64,000 nucleotides of DNA from Cryptomeria japonica (GCF_030272615.1 NC_081408.1:309392450-309456449), one strand, 5' to 3'; positions 14,301 through 26,399 are shown, counted from the stretch's first letter. Notes: a model not told the origin generated them from the sequence alone. A program made the numbers and translations.

Positions 14301-14825
14301 CAATCTTCTCAACTTCCTACTAAGACTAGATGAAATCATTCTGCACGTGAACGCCGACGAAAGCGTCGTCTTAGAGCTCAGGCAGCTGCTTCTCAAACTT
14401 TGCAATCCCCCAAAACACCTTCAGCTAGTATTATTCCATTTTCTCCTCAGCCGACGATTGAGCTGAAATCTCCTAAATATAAGATGCATGATGGTCTTGA
14501 TCCTGTGTGAATTAAAGATCCTATTTTTATAAATCTTGATGATGATATAGATGAAAATGTTATTCATGATGAAAATGTTACTCCTGTTCATTCTGATAGT
14601 GAGTATGAATATGTTGATGTTGATAACCATTTATCTAACGAATTTTCTAAAGCACTTATCCTAGCTCCTAGACAAGAACAACGTGGCTCGGAACATGAAT
14701 ATAGCCCTTGTTTGGATCTTGTGATAGCTCCATCTGCTGTGTTGGATGTTCCTCCTCTAGCGTGTTTCCTGCCTTCCCGAAATATTGATCAGCAAGATCG
14801 GGGGGTAGATGACGTGCTGGACTAG
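11376..14825 (+). pseudogene. Gag and protease-like polyprotein of LTR element 1, three TGA stops
   Basis: One frame of 1149 codons begins at ATG 11376 and is broken only by TGA at 13902, 14331 and 14508, ending at TAG 14823. Residues 150-280 are Ser/Pro/Asn-rich. About 310-490 is a retrotransposon Gag domain (HLELYNGKGDPLTHVKTF, ALQWYCSLP, FIQQFQ). About 581-595 is a zinc-knuckle-like CQFHRHPGHDTEKC. About 700-800 is a retropepsin-like segment with VLIDPSCMVNII and LGYPWLSSM, homologous to the segment at 53783-54412. The catalytic position reads D-P-S here against D-G-G there, so protease activity is doubtful. Beyond residue 842 the frame is Pro-rich, then basic (RERRRKRR), then acidic. All three stops could come from CGA by a CpG transition. 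Before those changes the product may have been one protein of about 1149 residues. The function of the C-terminal third is unknown. Confidence 0.85.
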
Positions 14826-15559
14826 TTTCATTAGCATAGCAGACTCTCTCCTCCTCTCTTGATCTCTTTTGTTACTTCTTCTATGTGTTATTCTCATTCT
14901 TCTATTTTTTGTCCTTAGTGTTGTCTACTTGAGGACAATGCAAAGCATTGAGATCTCTTTTGGTCTCTCTCATGTTGACTCAAAAGACACATGTGTTCCC
15001 TTCTTCTAGGCAACCTTACTTGATTGGGGAATGAAGAACAATTATGCATACATACATATGATATACATGAATTATCATACAGCATACTGACCCTGAGGAA
15101 AGCAAAGTCACCTTGTGCTTTGTGTTTTGTGTCTATTATCCTTGGGCTTATCTCACACTTGGGGGCTAAATCCTTGTGATAACGTGCTCCTTTCTCATTT
15201 CTTATATGTATCACTACCTTAAAGCAATCACTCCCAGTGAGGCGTGTGCGATCGCTTTAACGTAGGGGGGCATACATCCTGTTCATATCTTTTCAAGATA
15301 CTTGAAAATTTCTTGACAAATTTAACTTTGCCTTGAAAATTTTTGATATCTTTCTTGCATGACTCATAGTGAGGGAACCTTACTACTGATAGTCATGGTT
15401 CTCCCTCGTGATCTTCCCTTTTACTTTGTCAATTGAAGTCGTAAGATCCTTAGTCCACTGGGGGCTTGGTGTATCTTGCCTCCTTGACGTGGTGAAAGTC
15501 TTTCAATGTTGTTTCCTTGTACTTTACCGGAAGTATGAGCGTACGCTTATACTCCCGCT
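14826..15559 (+). other. 3' non-coding part of element 1
   Basis: No long frame follows the Gag stop. GGGGGCTAAAT-like strings recur near 15160 and 15565, and GTGGGGG-type purine runs near 15460. No pol domain is present. Confidence 0.6.
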
Positions 15560-15574
15560 AAAGTGGGGGCTAAA
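15560..15574 (+). other. Polypurine tract of element 1
   Basis: AAAGTGGGGGCTAAA directly precedes the TGTAGCG start of the right LTR, the usual plus-strand primer position. Confidence 0.8.
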
Positions 15575-16826
15575 TGTAGCGTCCTAAAATTGCGAAACTT
15601 GCAATTTTGACTGCATTTGGGTCTTCACGATGGTGGCGCAATGTTGAACCTGAATGGAGACCCCGAAACCTGTTTACGACACCAAAAACTGCATTTTTCT
15701 GCACCCTGGCCTGATCCCTCCTTGCACCCTGCTGTCCCGGGAGGTGGGACCATGGCGCCCAGCGCCCTGGTACTTCAAGACTAGGGCGCCCAACGCCCTG
15801 GTCCCCCAGGACCATGGTGCCCAGCGCCCTGGTCCTTGGCCCTATTTTGGGCCCGGTCTCTTTTGGGCATTGGGTCTTTAAGTTTGCAATTCGGGAAATA
15901 ATGTTTCCTGGTCAGCCTAAGGTCGGAAAAATCAATCTATCAACCCTAATTGACAAGTATATAAACTACTTTTCCTCTCCTAAAAAGGGGGAGGAAGAAA
16001 ATAAGCAAGAACAAGATGCGGAAGCGATATTCAAACATTCAAGCATTCAAGCATTCCTTCAAGCAATTGAGCATTCTAAGTCTCCATTCAAGGCTAGGTG
16101 TTGCATTCAAGACAAGGATTCAACCATTAAAGAGGAGATCACTTACAACACATAACATACAACATACATCACACCTTCGCATGTAAGGATACAAACATTC
16201 TTACAACAAGGTATCAGTACTTGTTTACATTACAAACATTTACATTTACAACATTCTCATTTCTTGGTTAATTCCAAAACTGGGGTTTGACCTAAAGGCA
16301 AACCCCTCATCCCTAACCCCCTAATCATCCTCTCTTTTCTGTGTGTAGGTTGCAGGCACGCGGCTGTAATTGAAGATCTGGAATCCCTGTGCAGAGATGA
16401 ATAGATCCCCCTTCGTTTCACGGATTTTTCGGAGGACCGTGTGCACGCCGGGCGCCATCATCCCGTCAACTTTAGCTCAAATTTGCAGAACAGCACCGTC
16501 TCGACATTTTACTGCTAATTCCAGGTCCGCAGCTTCATCCCATATCCCTATCTCTGTTTATCAGCGAATCTTTCCTACTTTACATGCATTCCTAGTTTTT
16601 CTATCTACATTCTTTACAAAAGAGGGTATCCTTGATGTCTTAACCCTTGAAACTCATTTAGAATCCAATCCTGCATTGTGTGGGATTGGATCTTGTGGGT
16701 TTCAACCCCTCTTTTGAATGTAAAGTCTCCCCCAAGTGAAAACCATCAACCCTAGTGACTCTCCCTTCTCTCTCGTTGGAGATTGGGGAGGGGAGAACAA
16801 CTAGGGTTCGATTTTTCCGCTTTACA
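15575..16826 (+). repeat. Right (3') LTR of element 1
   Basis: It begins TGTAGCGTCC and ends CCGCTTTACA, 1252 bp. It is followed directly by the target duplication CCATA at 16827-16831. All internal features of the left LTR are repeated. Confidence 0.93.
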
Positions 16827-16839
16827 CCATATAAGGAAG

Positions 16840-17345
16840 GAAAAACCAGCAAGAAGGCTAGCTTCCTGATCAAGATGTATATAAGAGAAGTTTCCACGTT
16901 CAAAAGAGTTCAAGAATAACTTAAAAATATGATTTTCCAATCTTTAGACTGTTTGATCTTGTGGATGTCATTACAATCTTTCATTCATTCTGTGAGTTAG
17001 TCGTTAAATTCTTTGATAGAGCGCCCTTAGAGCATCGTTTGTAATGGGCTCCACATTCAAATATGCCGTGGCTCCCTTCTTCAGGGCCTGTAGCTCTGCG
17101 CTCTGGCTCCCTCTGGCGCGCAAGAAACTTTCAGCTATAATTTTGGGCCCCCATGAAATAACGCAGGGAGAGTTGGGGTGCGGTGCAGTTATTGCCTGTT
17201 GATTTGTCTGCAATCACTGCGGCTTTGAGCATGTGATCAACGTCTGTAACCACATACCAAAATCCTCCGAATCCAAGGGTGCACTCACTGGCCTTGCTCA
17301 ACCTTTCATTTATGGTTGAAACTCTTAAAAAATGTAGGAAAGGAA
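16840..17345 (-). pseudogene. PYRR (plastid riboflavin-pathway reductase) fragment, unit A
   Basis: PYRR reduces the pyrimidine intermediate of riboflavin synthesis in plastids; its N-terminal half is a deaminase-like domain lacking zinc ligands. Read on the minus strand, this relic shows DHMLKAAVIADKSTG, then after a frameshift near 17190 TAPHPNSPCVI, KIIAESFLRARGSQSAELQA, GATAYLNVEP and DALRALY. These match the order of the PYRR deaminase-like domain as I recall it (SPHPN.GCVI, then PAEA, then GATAYLNMEP). The residue before Ala-Glu is Ser rather than the His of true deaminases, which supports PYRR over the deaminase PYRD. Only about 110 residues survive and there is no intact frame. The part below 17000 is likely intron. 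It is duplicated in unit B. Confidence 0.7.
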
Positions 17346-17394
17346 ACAAGAGGAGAGGAGAGGAGTAAAATTGAGAATCAAGATGAGTTGTGGA

Positions 17395-18165
17395 AATGGG
17401 TTTAAATGGTAATAGATAAAGGTGAAGTTCTATTGAGTTGAATTTAGTATATTATAAAGGTCTTCTTAATTAAAGTGGGTTCAGAAGTTAGGAGAAAAGA
17501 GTGTTTATACAATTTTCATAAATAGATGGTTTATAGTATATGGAAATATCTTGTCTTTCTGAGGTATCTAATTGTACTACAAATAAGGCATATATATCTT
17601 ACATTGTACAAGGTTTGAACTTGTGACCTCTCTTTCAATGATTAAGATTTTTCATCAAGATTAGTTGGTGAAAATGGGAATAAATAGTAATAGAGAAAGG
17701 TTAGGTTCAATTGAGTCAAATAGAGGATATTAGTACACGTGTTATTATATAAAAGTTTTCATAATTGAAGTGGGTTCAAAAGTCAAGAGAAAATCACATG
17801 TTTATGTAAAATGGGTCTACATAGTAATAGATAAAGGTTAGGTTTTATTGAGGAAAGAAAATAAGTAAAATCAAGGATCAAGATTAGTTGGTGGAAATGG
17901 GTTTAAATAGTATTAGATAAAGGTTAGGCTCTATTGAGTTGAATTGTGGATATTATTGCATGTATTATTATAGCATATGAGACAACTACTTGATGTAGGT
18001 TGTACCTAACTATGTTACAAATGAGGCATACATACCTTACCCTTTGGAGGATTTGAAAAGGCCGGCCTCTCTTTTAGAAATTAAAATTGAGGATCAACAT
18101 TCCTTGGTGAAAATGATTTAAAAGGTGATTGATAAAGGTTAGGTTCTATCAACTTATATTAATAC
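17395..18165. repeat. Diverged tandem repeats with TAATAGATAAAGGTTAGGTT core
   Basis: The core, usually followed by CTATTGAGTTGAAT, occurs near 17410, 17688, 17825, 17912 and 18126. A larger set is at 26400-28215. The sequence between cores (AAGTGGGTTCAAAAGTTAAGA, TTATTATATAAAAG) also recurs, giving an irregular unit of about 80-280 bp. Confidence 0.8.
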
Positions 18166-18990
18166 ACGTGATAAAAAAGAAAATATTTTTTTATTAGCCA
18201 AAACAATCTATTGAAATGTGATTAGTGACTAGGAACAAAATAAAATCTATGCAATCATGTGATAATTGAAACTAGAAACTCTTATGAATATTTTTAAATT
18301 ACTCAATATAGAAAAAAATTATTATATCCTCTTAACAAATGGTAAATCAATAGTTACATGTTCCTATAATTAATTTAGTGCAGCCCAAATGTATGAAAGT
18401 TAAGGTTGAAAATAAATTCAGATTGATTACAATAGTACACATTTGAATCCTCAACATAATTTATTATATTTTGAAACACTATGAACCTTGTAGCACAAAA
18501 TGAGCTTGATACCACAAACAACAAAGAAAAAATCATTAACCAAAAAATATAATAAAACCAAAAAGTAACCTTTTTCTTGTTGTCCATTATTGCTCAGGAG
18601 TCTAGATGCTCCTATATTAGATCTTCCATCCAATCCTATCCAACTCATTTTCAAACCTTAACAAATGAATTATATTAGCTCATGGGATGACAGTTAAGAG
18701 TATTTATTATCCTAAGTGATGGTAGTGCATATGGATTTGGAATTTGAACTCACACATCAAAGTAATCATGAAAAGTACCTAGGGTGGTGACTTATAATGA
18801 TTTGGCACCAAAAAAATTATTTTTTATTTGATGAGGTTAGGAATTCATATAATACCTAGCATTTTCTTCCATAGTGATACTAAAAATATTGAATCTAGCA
18901 TGTGTTTAGTCTCATGTAAGCAACAAATAGCTTTCCTTTGACCTGCCATGGATAATTGTGTTGAGAAAAGTCTATGAGCCCAAAGTAGGA

Positions 18991-19002
18991 ATCATCATTT
19001 TT
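18991..19002. repeat. Flanking direct repeat of the TIR element (left)
   Basis: ATCATCATTTTT, repeated at 20392-20403. Unit A at about 6960-6973 has this string once and continues through, which makes it a 12-bp target duplication. Confidence 0.72.
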
Positions 19003-19600
19003 GTTTGTAATGCTTCTGGAATTGATTGTGTGAGCTTTTGAACATCAAGGTTTTGGATCACACTTTGTGATCCATCATCGAGATGATATTAGAGAGCACA
19101 AAGAGAAGAAAATAGATAATGTTGCAGAACTTGACACATTAAAAAGAGTGAGAGAGGTGGAAAGAGAGAATGAGGGTATCAAGATAGGCCAAGTGGAAGC
19201 TTAGGATAGGGAGATTAAAATAAATGAATAAAATAAGATATTAAAAACAAGAAACAAAGAAGAAGAAAAACAACAAGTAGAAAATAAAAAGATCACATTA
19301 GTAAATAATAAAATAATAAGTAACAAGAAGGATCAAAAGAGAAATCAACATAACAAAGAAAACCAAATTAAATACATCACCCAAAAAGGAAATAAAGAAA
19401 ATAGAAATAGAAAGGACAAGAAGCCTAAAAATAATAGCAAAATAAAAATAAAATAAATAAATAAATAAAAGTTAAATTAAATTAAAAATAAAGGTAAGAA
19501 AATAAACTAAATGAACAAGGAAAGTAAAGAGAAAAACATAAAACTAATAAACAATTCAAAAGCTCAAAAATAAGACTACAATGAAAAGAATATAAAAACT

Positions 19601-19603
<3 letters not shown>

Positions 19604-19664
<61 letters not shown>
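19604..19664. repeat. (TA)n microsatellite
   Basis: About 30 TA units, followed at 19694-19709 by a run of 16 C and a short (CA)n. Confidence 0.97.
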
Positions 19665-19665
<1 letters not shown>

Positions 19666-19858
19666 CCTACATATATGTATACATGTATATATTCCCCCCC
19701 CCCCCCCCCACACACACAAGAGAATAAAACCAATTCAAAGAGAAACAATAAAATCACACTCAAGCAAAGTCCAATAAAAAGAAACAAAGGAATAAAAAGG
19801 CCAAAAAACACACAAAGAAATAAAAGAGGCTACAAAGAGCCAACAATATTAAAAAGAA

Positions 19859-20026
<168 letters not shown>

Positions 20027-22685
20027 ATGATAAAAGAGAGGACAAGCCAAGAAACCGAGGAAGGAGAATGACCACAAGGCAAAAAGAAAAAGTAAGAGAA
20101 AGGAAGAAATGCAGAGGGGGACTACAAAGGACATGAAGAACAAGAACACAAGAAAGAAAGCAAGAACACAAATGAAGGGCAAGTCGAGGATATCAACCTA
20201 AATACTAGGAGATATGGACAACCAAGGGAGAGGGGAAGTCAGGAACTTAAGGGGTAGAGACAAGGAAAATACTATCATCTTGATGATGGATCATACAGTG
20301 TGATCCAAAATGGTGATGCAAAAAATCTCACATAATCAAATCCCAAAGAATTACAGACAAACTAATGGATTGTGGAAATCTACTGACATTGATCATCATT
20401 TTTACAATTTAATGGATGTTGGGAAATGGGTTTTTTTTATTGGTCATAGGTATAGGGCATAGTGAACCATCAAGCATTGTATGAACAATCTACTGCATAC
20501 TAAATTTTTTGAAGGCTAATGATACAATAGGGAAAGAATGAATAGTGGCCAAGTAAAACCATGGCCAAATAACATCTTATAAATAACAAACAAAATTCTT
20601 CAATCCAATGACAAAAAATTACAACATAAAGGAGTACTATTTAATCATGATTGATTAGTCATAAAGAAGATAAATGTACAAGATAGAAGTGTGTCCTATT
20701 CTTATTCCTTAGTTTATCGAATTTGGAATAAAACATAATAGTTATAACATGGTTTGAAAAGATTTTGCACCATGTTTGTAAGCATACAAATGATGTGGCT
20801 AAATTGCTTTGTGCAAAAACATTCATAATTGATCAACATTGAAGACAATGTCTTAGAGTAAAAAATGTTTTTAATTAATTATTTGTAGGTATCTATTGAC
20901 ACTAACATGCTTAAGCTTAATAATATTTTATAATCCACATTTCAACATAATATGTGATAAAATTGTAAAGTTTAAATTTAAATCTAAAATCAGTGTCTCA
21001 TTATTTTTCTTTTCCAATTTATCAAATTTGGGTTAAATATATTAGTTATTGACATGATATAAGAGTATTTTGCATCGTGTTTGTAAGCATATAAATGATG
21101 TGGATAAAAAAAATTGTGCAAGAGCATTCATAATTGATTAATATTAAAGACAAAGTGTTAGAGTAAAAAAAGGTATTCAATTAATTATTATCATGTCTTT
21201 ATTCACACTAACATGCTTAAACTTAATAATCTTTCATGATCCATATTTAAACATAATCTAAGGGGTAGAAATATAAAGTTAAAATTTAAATCTAAAATCA
21301 ATGTATCTCATTCTTTTTCTTCTCTGAAAAATACTCAATTTATATGTGTGAAAATGAAATAAAGTTAGAAAATAATAGTCTACAATAGCAAAACTAAAAG
21401 CAAACAAAAAGTGCATAGCCACCATATAATGCGCCACTAAGCATTCTGTCAACAATCCATTACAAACTAAAAATAGTGAAGACTAGTAATAAAACATGGA
21501 CAATAATGAATAATGACTGGATAAAAACCATGCTCAAAAAGCATCTAGTCATAAAGCAACAAAAGCCCTCAATCAAATGACACAAAACCACAATAGAAAG
21601 AAGGATGAGAGAATCATGAGTAATCAGTGACAAAGAAGATAATAGCTAGTAAGATAGAAATACATCCGATTCTTGTTCTTTATCTTATCTAATTTTGAAT
21701 AAAATATCATGGTTAAAGACATGATATATTGGAATTTAGTACTAAAGAAGTGGACTAGCCTAGTTCATTGTATTTTATACTATGAAAAAAGTATATTGTT
21801 TTTTTTGTTTCTAACTAATATTAATTATATGAGGAAGAAAAAATCAGCAAGATGACTATCCATCCCATCAAGATCCATGGTATCCCATATTTTTTCTAAC
21901 TACTATTAATTATATGAGGAAGTAAAAATCAGCAAGATGATTTGTTCATTGAATTTTCTAAAGTGAACTACAAATTTCTTTTTCTAATTATTATTAGTTC
22001 TCAATTCACAATAACATGCTTAAACTTAATACGAATTAATTTAATCATCACATAAGATTTTATGGTTACATTTTTTAACATGAAGGATAATTTTATATAC
22101 TAAATAATATTAACTACAGGAGGAGGAGGAGGAGGAATAAAAGTCCTCAATCCAATGAAAAAATAACAAAATAGAAAGAAGTACCAAAGAATCATGATTA
22201 GTTAGTTACAAAGAAGATAATAGACCGCAATATAGAAATGCACCCCATTCGTGTTCTTTAGTTAATCTAATTTGGAATAAAATATCATGGTTAAAGACAT
22301 GATATGCGGGAATTCAGTATTGTGCTTCTAAGCTTATAAAAGAAGTGGAATAACATAGTTAAATTACATTTTCTAATGTGAAATACATCGTTTTTTGTTT
22401 CTAACTAATATTAATCATATGAAGAAAAAAAACCAGCAAGATGATTTGGCTTTTTGATCAAATTCATAAGAGAAGGAGTTCCCACAATTTTTGTAACTAA
22501 TATTAACTAAAATGACTAGTTCATTGTATTTTCTAAAGTGAAGTATATTTTCCTTTTTTTCCATACAAGGAAGGAAAAATCAGCAAGAAGGCTAGCTCCC
22601 TGATCAAGATGCATATAAGAGGAGTTTCGACATCGAAAAGAATCTACGTTCAGCACAATAGCCTTACTAGGAAGAAATATTACTA

Positions 22686-22735
22686 CTCTTGAGATCCCTT
22701 CTTCGTAGAGTGCCCTTAGGGCATATGGCATAAAA
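22686..22735 (-). pseudogene. PYRR fragment, unit B, distal piece
   Basis: On the minus strand it reads ALRALYEEGISRVVIFLP-like sequence, continuing the PYRR deaminase-like domain past the end of the unit A copy. It is cut at about 22735 by the insertion of about 3.1 kb. The same exon stretch recurs at 25848-25896 beyond the insertion. Confidence 0.62.
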
Positions 22736-22838
22736 AATTACTCAATTCCAGCACTGAAGTAAGCTTTTTTAGATACAAAATTTCTTCGTGAATACAAAAT
22801 GTATGAAGATTTATGATATATTCTGATTTTGATATTAG

Positions 22839-23393
22839 GTGTTGTTAGAGCGGTGCTATGTTGGATCTCGACATACATCTGAATGGTTTAACACAGCTAG
22901 TAGAAATGTCAAAACAGGGCTCATAGCCAGTGTAATTGTATCCCAGGTAATTTTGGAGCATTTATTTCATTTTCTCAATTATGTAGTGATTGTGTCCACT
23001 TTCAGCCCTTTATTTAATCTTGAAACCAAATTTGGTGCAATCGACATGGACTGCAACTATTTTACAGACTTCAAATGTTGCTTGGGAATATGGGGTTAGT
23101 GGGCCTTTTTGGTATGCAAGCGGTGCTACAATTCAAGTATTGTAATCAATCTTGCATCAAATTTAATAATGTCCAGAACACAAAATTCCATTGCTTTACA
23201 AAATTGAATTGCAACGCTATCAATTATGAGTGGGCCATTAATATACTACAGTAAAAATCAATTTCTTGTTTGATTTCACTAAAATAACTATGAATGAATT
23301 CAAATATAGGTTCTCTTGTTTGGAATCATGGCTATTGAAATCAAAAGGAAGGCTCCATATGCACACACTGTTTGTGAGATTGTACGTGCTAGG
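22839..23393 (+). pseudogene. DUR3 urea-proton symporter fragment with introns
   Basis: DUR3 is a plasma-membrane, high-affinity urea-proton symporter of the SSS family. Three exon blocks are visible. The first, 22839-22946, encodes [14 protein letters not shown] and [13 protein letters not shown], with AG before and GT after. The second, about 23041-23141, encodes [20 protein letters not shown] and [10 protein letters not shown]. The third, 23310-23392, encodes [16 protein letters not shown] and [10 protein letters not shown]. Together they cover one continuous part of the N-terminal transmembrane region of the protein as I recall it. Introns are kept, so this came from genomic DNA, not a processed transcript. 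The Trp at the start of block two has become Ser, its splice acceptor looks lost, and the frame stops after block three. About 90 of roughly 700 residues remain. Confidence 0.85.
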
Positions 23394-23460
23394 TATTTGA
23401 GCCATAGTTGAGTTATTTCAAAACACCTTAGATAGTTAACATGCAATATAGACATATTTA

Positions 23461-24105
23461 TGTTAGATTGGGTAGCTCGGACAAGTGTTTCCATACTCAG
23501 ATTTAGAAATAATTTGATTTCCCTAGGGACTTCTAGAAAATTCTTAATTAGAATTTTTTAGAAATCTATTAATTAGAAATTTCTAGAAAGTTGTTAATTA
23601 TAGACTTCTGAAAAGTTGTTAATTAGAGTCCAGAATAATCTTAGTCATTGATTAATATTAATCATGGCATTGGTTGCACAATGAGAAGGTTATAAAAGGG
23701 GATCAAAGGGTATTTGAAAAACACAATTTTCATAAATAGATTTGCAATGATAGCAAACATATTTGCAGTGGCCGAGTAGAAATTGAGGGAAGAATTTCAA
23801 GAGACAAAATATTGCTTCATTAAGAAGCAAGAAGTATATGTATCTATTGATTTGTTGAAGTTTAATATAATTTCTCTCCTGCTGAACCGGTTTTATCTTC
23901 GGGGTTTTTCCAAGGACAATTTGTCCAAAAATATCGTGTTTATTGTTTTGCAGATTTTCTTTCTTGTTCCTATGTTTTTATTTATGAAATTGCAGTTGAG
24001 TTATTTTCGATATTAATTGTGAATTAATTTTTCAGCAGTCAAATAATCTATTTAGATAGGAGATTGATAATTAGTATTTGCAATAGGATTTTCACAATTC
24101 CAACA
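23461..24105 (+). mobile_element. Possible solo LTR (Copia-like)
   Basis: It begins TGTTAG and ends CCAACA. It has four imperfect copies of about 26 bp around TTCTAGAAAGTTGTTAATTA at 23527-23632, a TTATAAAAGG box near 23691, and a GGGGTTTTTCC string with a downstream TTTATTGTTTTGCAG of the kind seen in plant LTR R-U5 regions. No matching target duplication was found, so the boundaries are tentative. Confidence 0.45.
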
Positions 24106-24289
24106 TCAATTGTCATCTAATCACAAATAGACATATGTAACTTGGACTGTATATGTTGCTAGTTTTCTGATTCAACCTTGTGTCGTCGTTTACACAATTG
24201 CAAGAGGACTGAAAGTTACTCTCTTAGCTAGCTATATACATTCAGTTATTCGTATGCATTTCAAACTACATTGAATACATGTGTTTTGT

Positions 24290-25790
24290 GTAGGAAGTGG
24301 AAATACTCTGAGAGAGGGGGGGTGAATCAGAGTAGGTAGATACACACTCTAGACCTTGAAAAAATGGATGTAACTTGTAAATACAAAGTGAATAATGAAC
24401 CTTAGAGCAGTATGATATGCAATGTGAGTGATTTACAACTCATCTTAAAAGCATGATGTAGTATTGTTCAATTATACTAACGAACAACCTTTTGATGCTT
24501 CCTTGAACACAAAAGTATGAGCCAACAAATGACAGATTTCTTAATCATTCATGCATTTAGCATTACATGGCAAAATTGAACAATTGTACTTTGACCCTTT
24601 AGACAACTTGAACAGTGAGAAAAAGTATCAGAGCATTGCATGAACAAAATGAAAGACTTGAACTATTAGGCACAAAAACTAAGAACAAATAGCATCACAT
24701 AACACATGAATTTCCTGAGTGGAAAAAACCCTCATGGGGTATAAAAAAACCACTTGAAACCTATCTCTTTATTCAATCCAAAATTGCAACTTTTTACAAC
24801 AGTGGAGTATCAACTCAACACCTTATCCAAAATTCCAACTTCATGGGAGCACCAACTCCTCAAACTACAAAGTCACTTTCAAAGTTTGTAATCACTACTG
24901 ACTTTACAACTGCACTAATCTTGCAATCCCAAAATCATTAATGAATACAAATGCAAATTATGATTTTCAATGTTGCCAATTACAATATGTATTGTATGAA
25001 ATTCTCTGTTGTGAAAACCAAAGATAGCAAAATCCTCACTAAAATCTTTCATAATGCTTTATTTCCTTTTTACAATCATCGAACTGAGCAATAGCTAGAA
25101 GCCATGATTATATAGAGCAAAACAAATGAAACCCTTACAACAAACTAAAAGCTCAAGTCAAGAACAAACCCTCAAATTAAGGTTTCCAAACAAACAAAAT
25201 CTCACATACAGTTGCAAACTCGAGTCAAGAACAAACCTTCAAGTTAGGGTTTCCAAATAAACTGAAGCTCACATACAATTGCAAAAATACTTTCTTCTTT
25301 TTCAAAAATTAAACAATTGTAACTACTTTTTACAAAAAAAAAACTTGAATCTTTTCCCTTTTACTGTTCATAAGCAACTGAAATTTTTCCTTTCTTTTTC
25401 AAAGAGATGAAATTGCTGAAACAAGATAAGTAAATAACACTTTTCCATTTTCAATGCTTATCAAATGTCTAACTGATTTCATCTTTTTGCAACACGAACT
25501 GAATCTCTTAACTGATTATTTTTCAAAACAAAAATCAAAACTGCGTTCATTTAATCGGAAACTTTCTTTGGCCAACTTCTCTCACTAAAAAAGAAGAGAA
25601 TCAAAACTGTGTTGAAAAAATTCTACCTGTTTGCAGGCCGATAAAATGACAATAACCGAACCAGTTCAAACTTGTTCAAAAAAACAAAACCCTGATTTAG
25701 CGCGACCAAGTCAACAAGGACAACATTATTTCCTTGTCTTTCATGGATTTCACATAACGTATCCATGGTGTGCAGAGTAAGTGATGAAAG
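24290..25790 (-). mobile_element. Possible LTR remnant, minus orientation
   Basis: On the minus strand it has GATTCACCCCCCCTCTCTC near its 3' end and ATACCCCATGAGGGTTTTTT, both common in plant LTR U5 regions. Two copies of a segment of about 70 bp (AACTCGAGTCAAGAACAAACC or similar, then CAAATTAAGGTTTCC) lie at 25150-25265. No coding capacity was seen. The identification is weak. Confidence 0.35.
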
Positions 25791-25847
25791 CTAGCAATGG
25801 CGGCTAAAGTTCCATTCAAACAAGGAACTATGCAAACTCTGCCCTAA

Positions 25848-26335
25848 TTTACTACTCTTGAGATCCCCGTTTCGCAGAGCATCCTTAGGGCATCGTTTGT
25901 AACGGGCTCCAAATTCAAATATATCGTGGTTTCTTTTGTCAGTATTAAGTAACATATTAAATCTAAAGAATGTGAATCAATTTTAAATATTTAAGACTTT
26001 TTAGTCTAGAAATTAAAAATTTAATATGTGTGATTTAAGCTGTCTCTTCACCAACCCATGAGCCGTGCGCCTTCTTAGAGCCTGTAGCTCCGCGCTCTGA
26101 CCCCCTATGGTACGCAAGAAACCTTGGGCTATAATTTTGGCCCCCCGCTCTATAACGCAGGCAGAGTTGGGGTGTGGTGCAATTATGCCTGTTGATTGCC
26201 CTGCAATCACTGCGAATCTGAGCATGTGATCACCGTCTATGACCACAGACCAAAATCCTCCGAATCCACGTTGCATTGAGCTAGAAATTAGGGTGTACTC
26301 AATGGCTTTGTCCAAGCTTCATTTATGGATGAAAC
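25848..26335 (-). pseudogene. PYRR fragment, unit B, proximal piece
   Basis: Read on the minus strand it gives GFGGFWSVVIDGDHMLRFAV, APHPNSACVIERGAKIIAQG and GGQSAELQAL in one frame, then about 100 bp with no counterpart in unit A (about 25940-26068), then the downstream exon. The unit A frameshift near 17190 is absent here, so the two copies decayed independently. It is homologous to 16840-17345. Confidence 0.7.
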
Positions 26336-26399
26336 TCTTATAAAATGTAGGAAACGAGAGGATAGGAGAGGGGAGGAGTATAATTTGAGAATCAAGATT

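Larger units (their letters stand above)
8947..16826 (+). mobile_element. Non-autonomous Ty3/Gypsy-like LTR retrotransposon (Gag and protease-like only)
   Basis: This is a complete LTR element of 7.88 kb: left LTR 8947-10190, primer site at 10194, a leader of about 1.2 kb, one long Gag/protease-like frame 11376-14825, a 3' non-coding stretch, polypurine tract 15560-15574, and right LTR 15575-16826. The target duplication is CCATA. No RT, RNase H or integrase motif was found on either strand inside it, so it could move only with enzymes supplied by a partner. Its Gag domain and protease-like fold resemble those of the Tat-type element at 42470-60912, so a Tat-like partner is plausible (inference). 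The LTRs are much closer to each other than the flanking duplication copies are, so insertion was relatively recent. Confidence 0.92.
6140..18169. repeat. Tandem duplication, unit A (split by LTR element)
   Basis: The flanks 6140-8946 and 16827-18169 match, block by block and in the same order, 18170-22735 and 25848-27191. The pre-insertion unit is about 4.2 kb. The start shares TTTTTTTATTAGCCAAAACA with 18190, and the end shares TTAATACACGTG with 27180. Copies differ by roughly a tenth by eye, so the duplication predates the LTR insertion at 8947-16826. The unit contains internal repeats of about 310 bp and a decayed PYRR fragment. Confidence 0.88.
22736..25847. other. Foreign DNA in unit B, flanked by a PYRR duplication of about 47 bp
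   Basis: About 3.1 kb has no counterpart in unit A. It is flanked by two versions of TTACTACTCTTGAGATCCC plus about 28 bp. It holds a DUR3 relic and two LTR-like remnants. The long imperfect flanking duplication fits filler DNA captured at a staggered break better than a transposon target site (inference). Confidence 0.6.

Noticed and set aside
16840-17345. Reading the PYRR relic as an RNase H domain
   Set aside because: The AELQAL string is RNase H-like, but the surrounding APHPN, CVI and GATAYLNVEP order fits the PYRR deaminase-like domain much better.
23461-24105. A full Copia element around the possible solo LTR
   Set aside because: No second LTR, primer site or coding sequence accompanies it; only a tentative solo LTR is supported.
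22686-25896. The 47-bp duplication around 22736-25847 as a transposon target site
   Set aside because: It is too long and too diverged for a target-site duplication, and no terminal repeats were found at either border.
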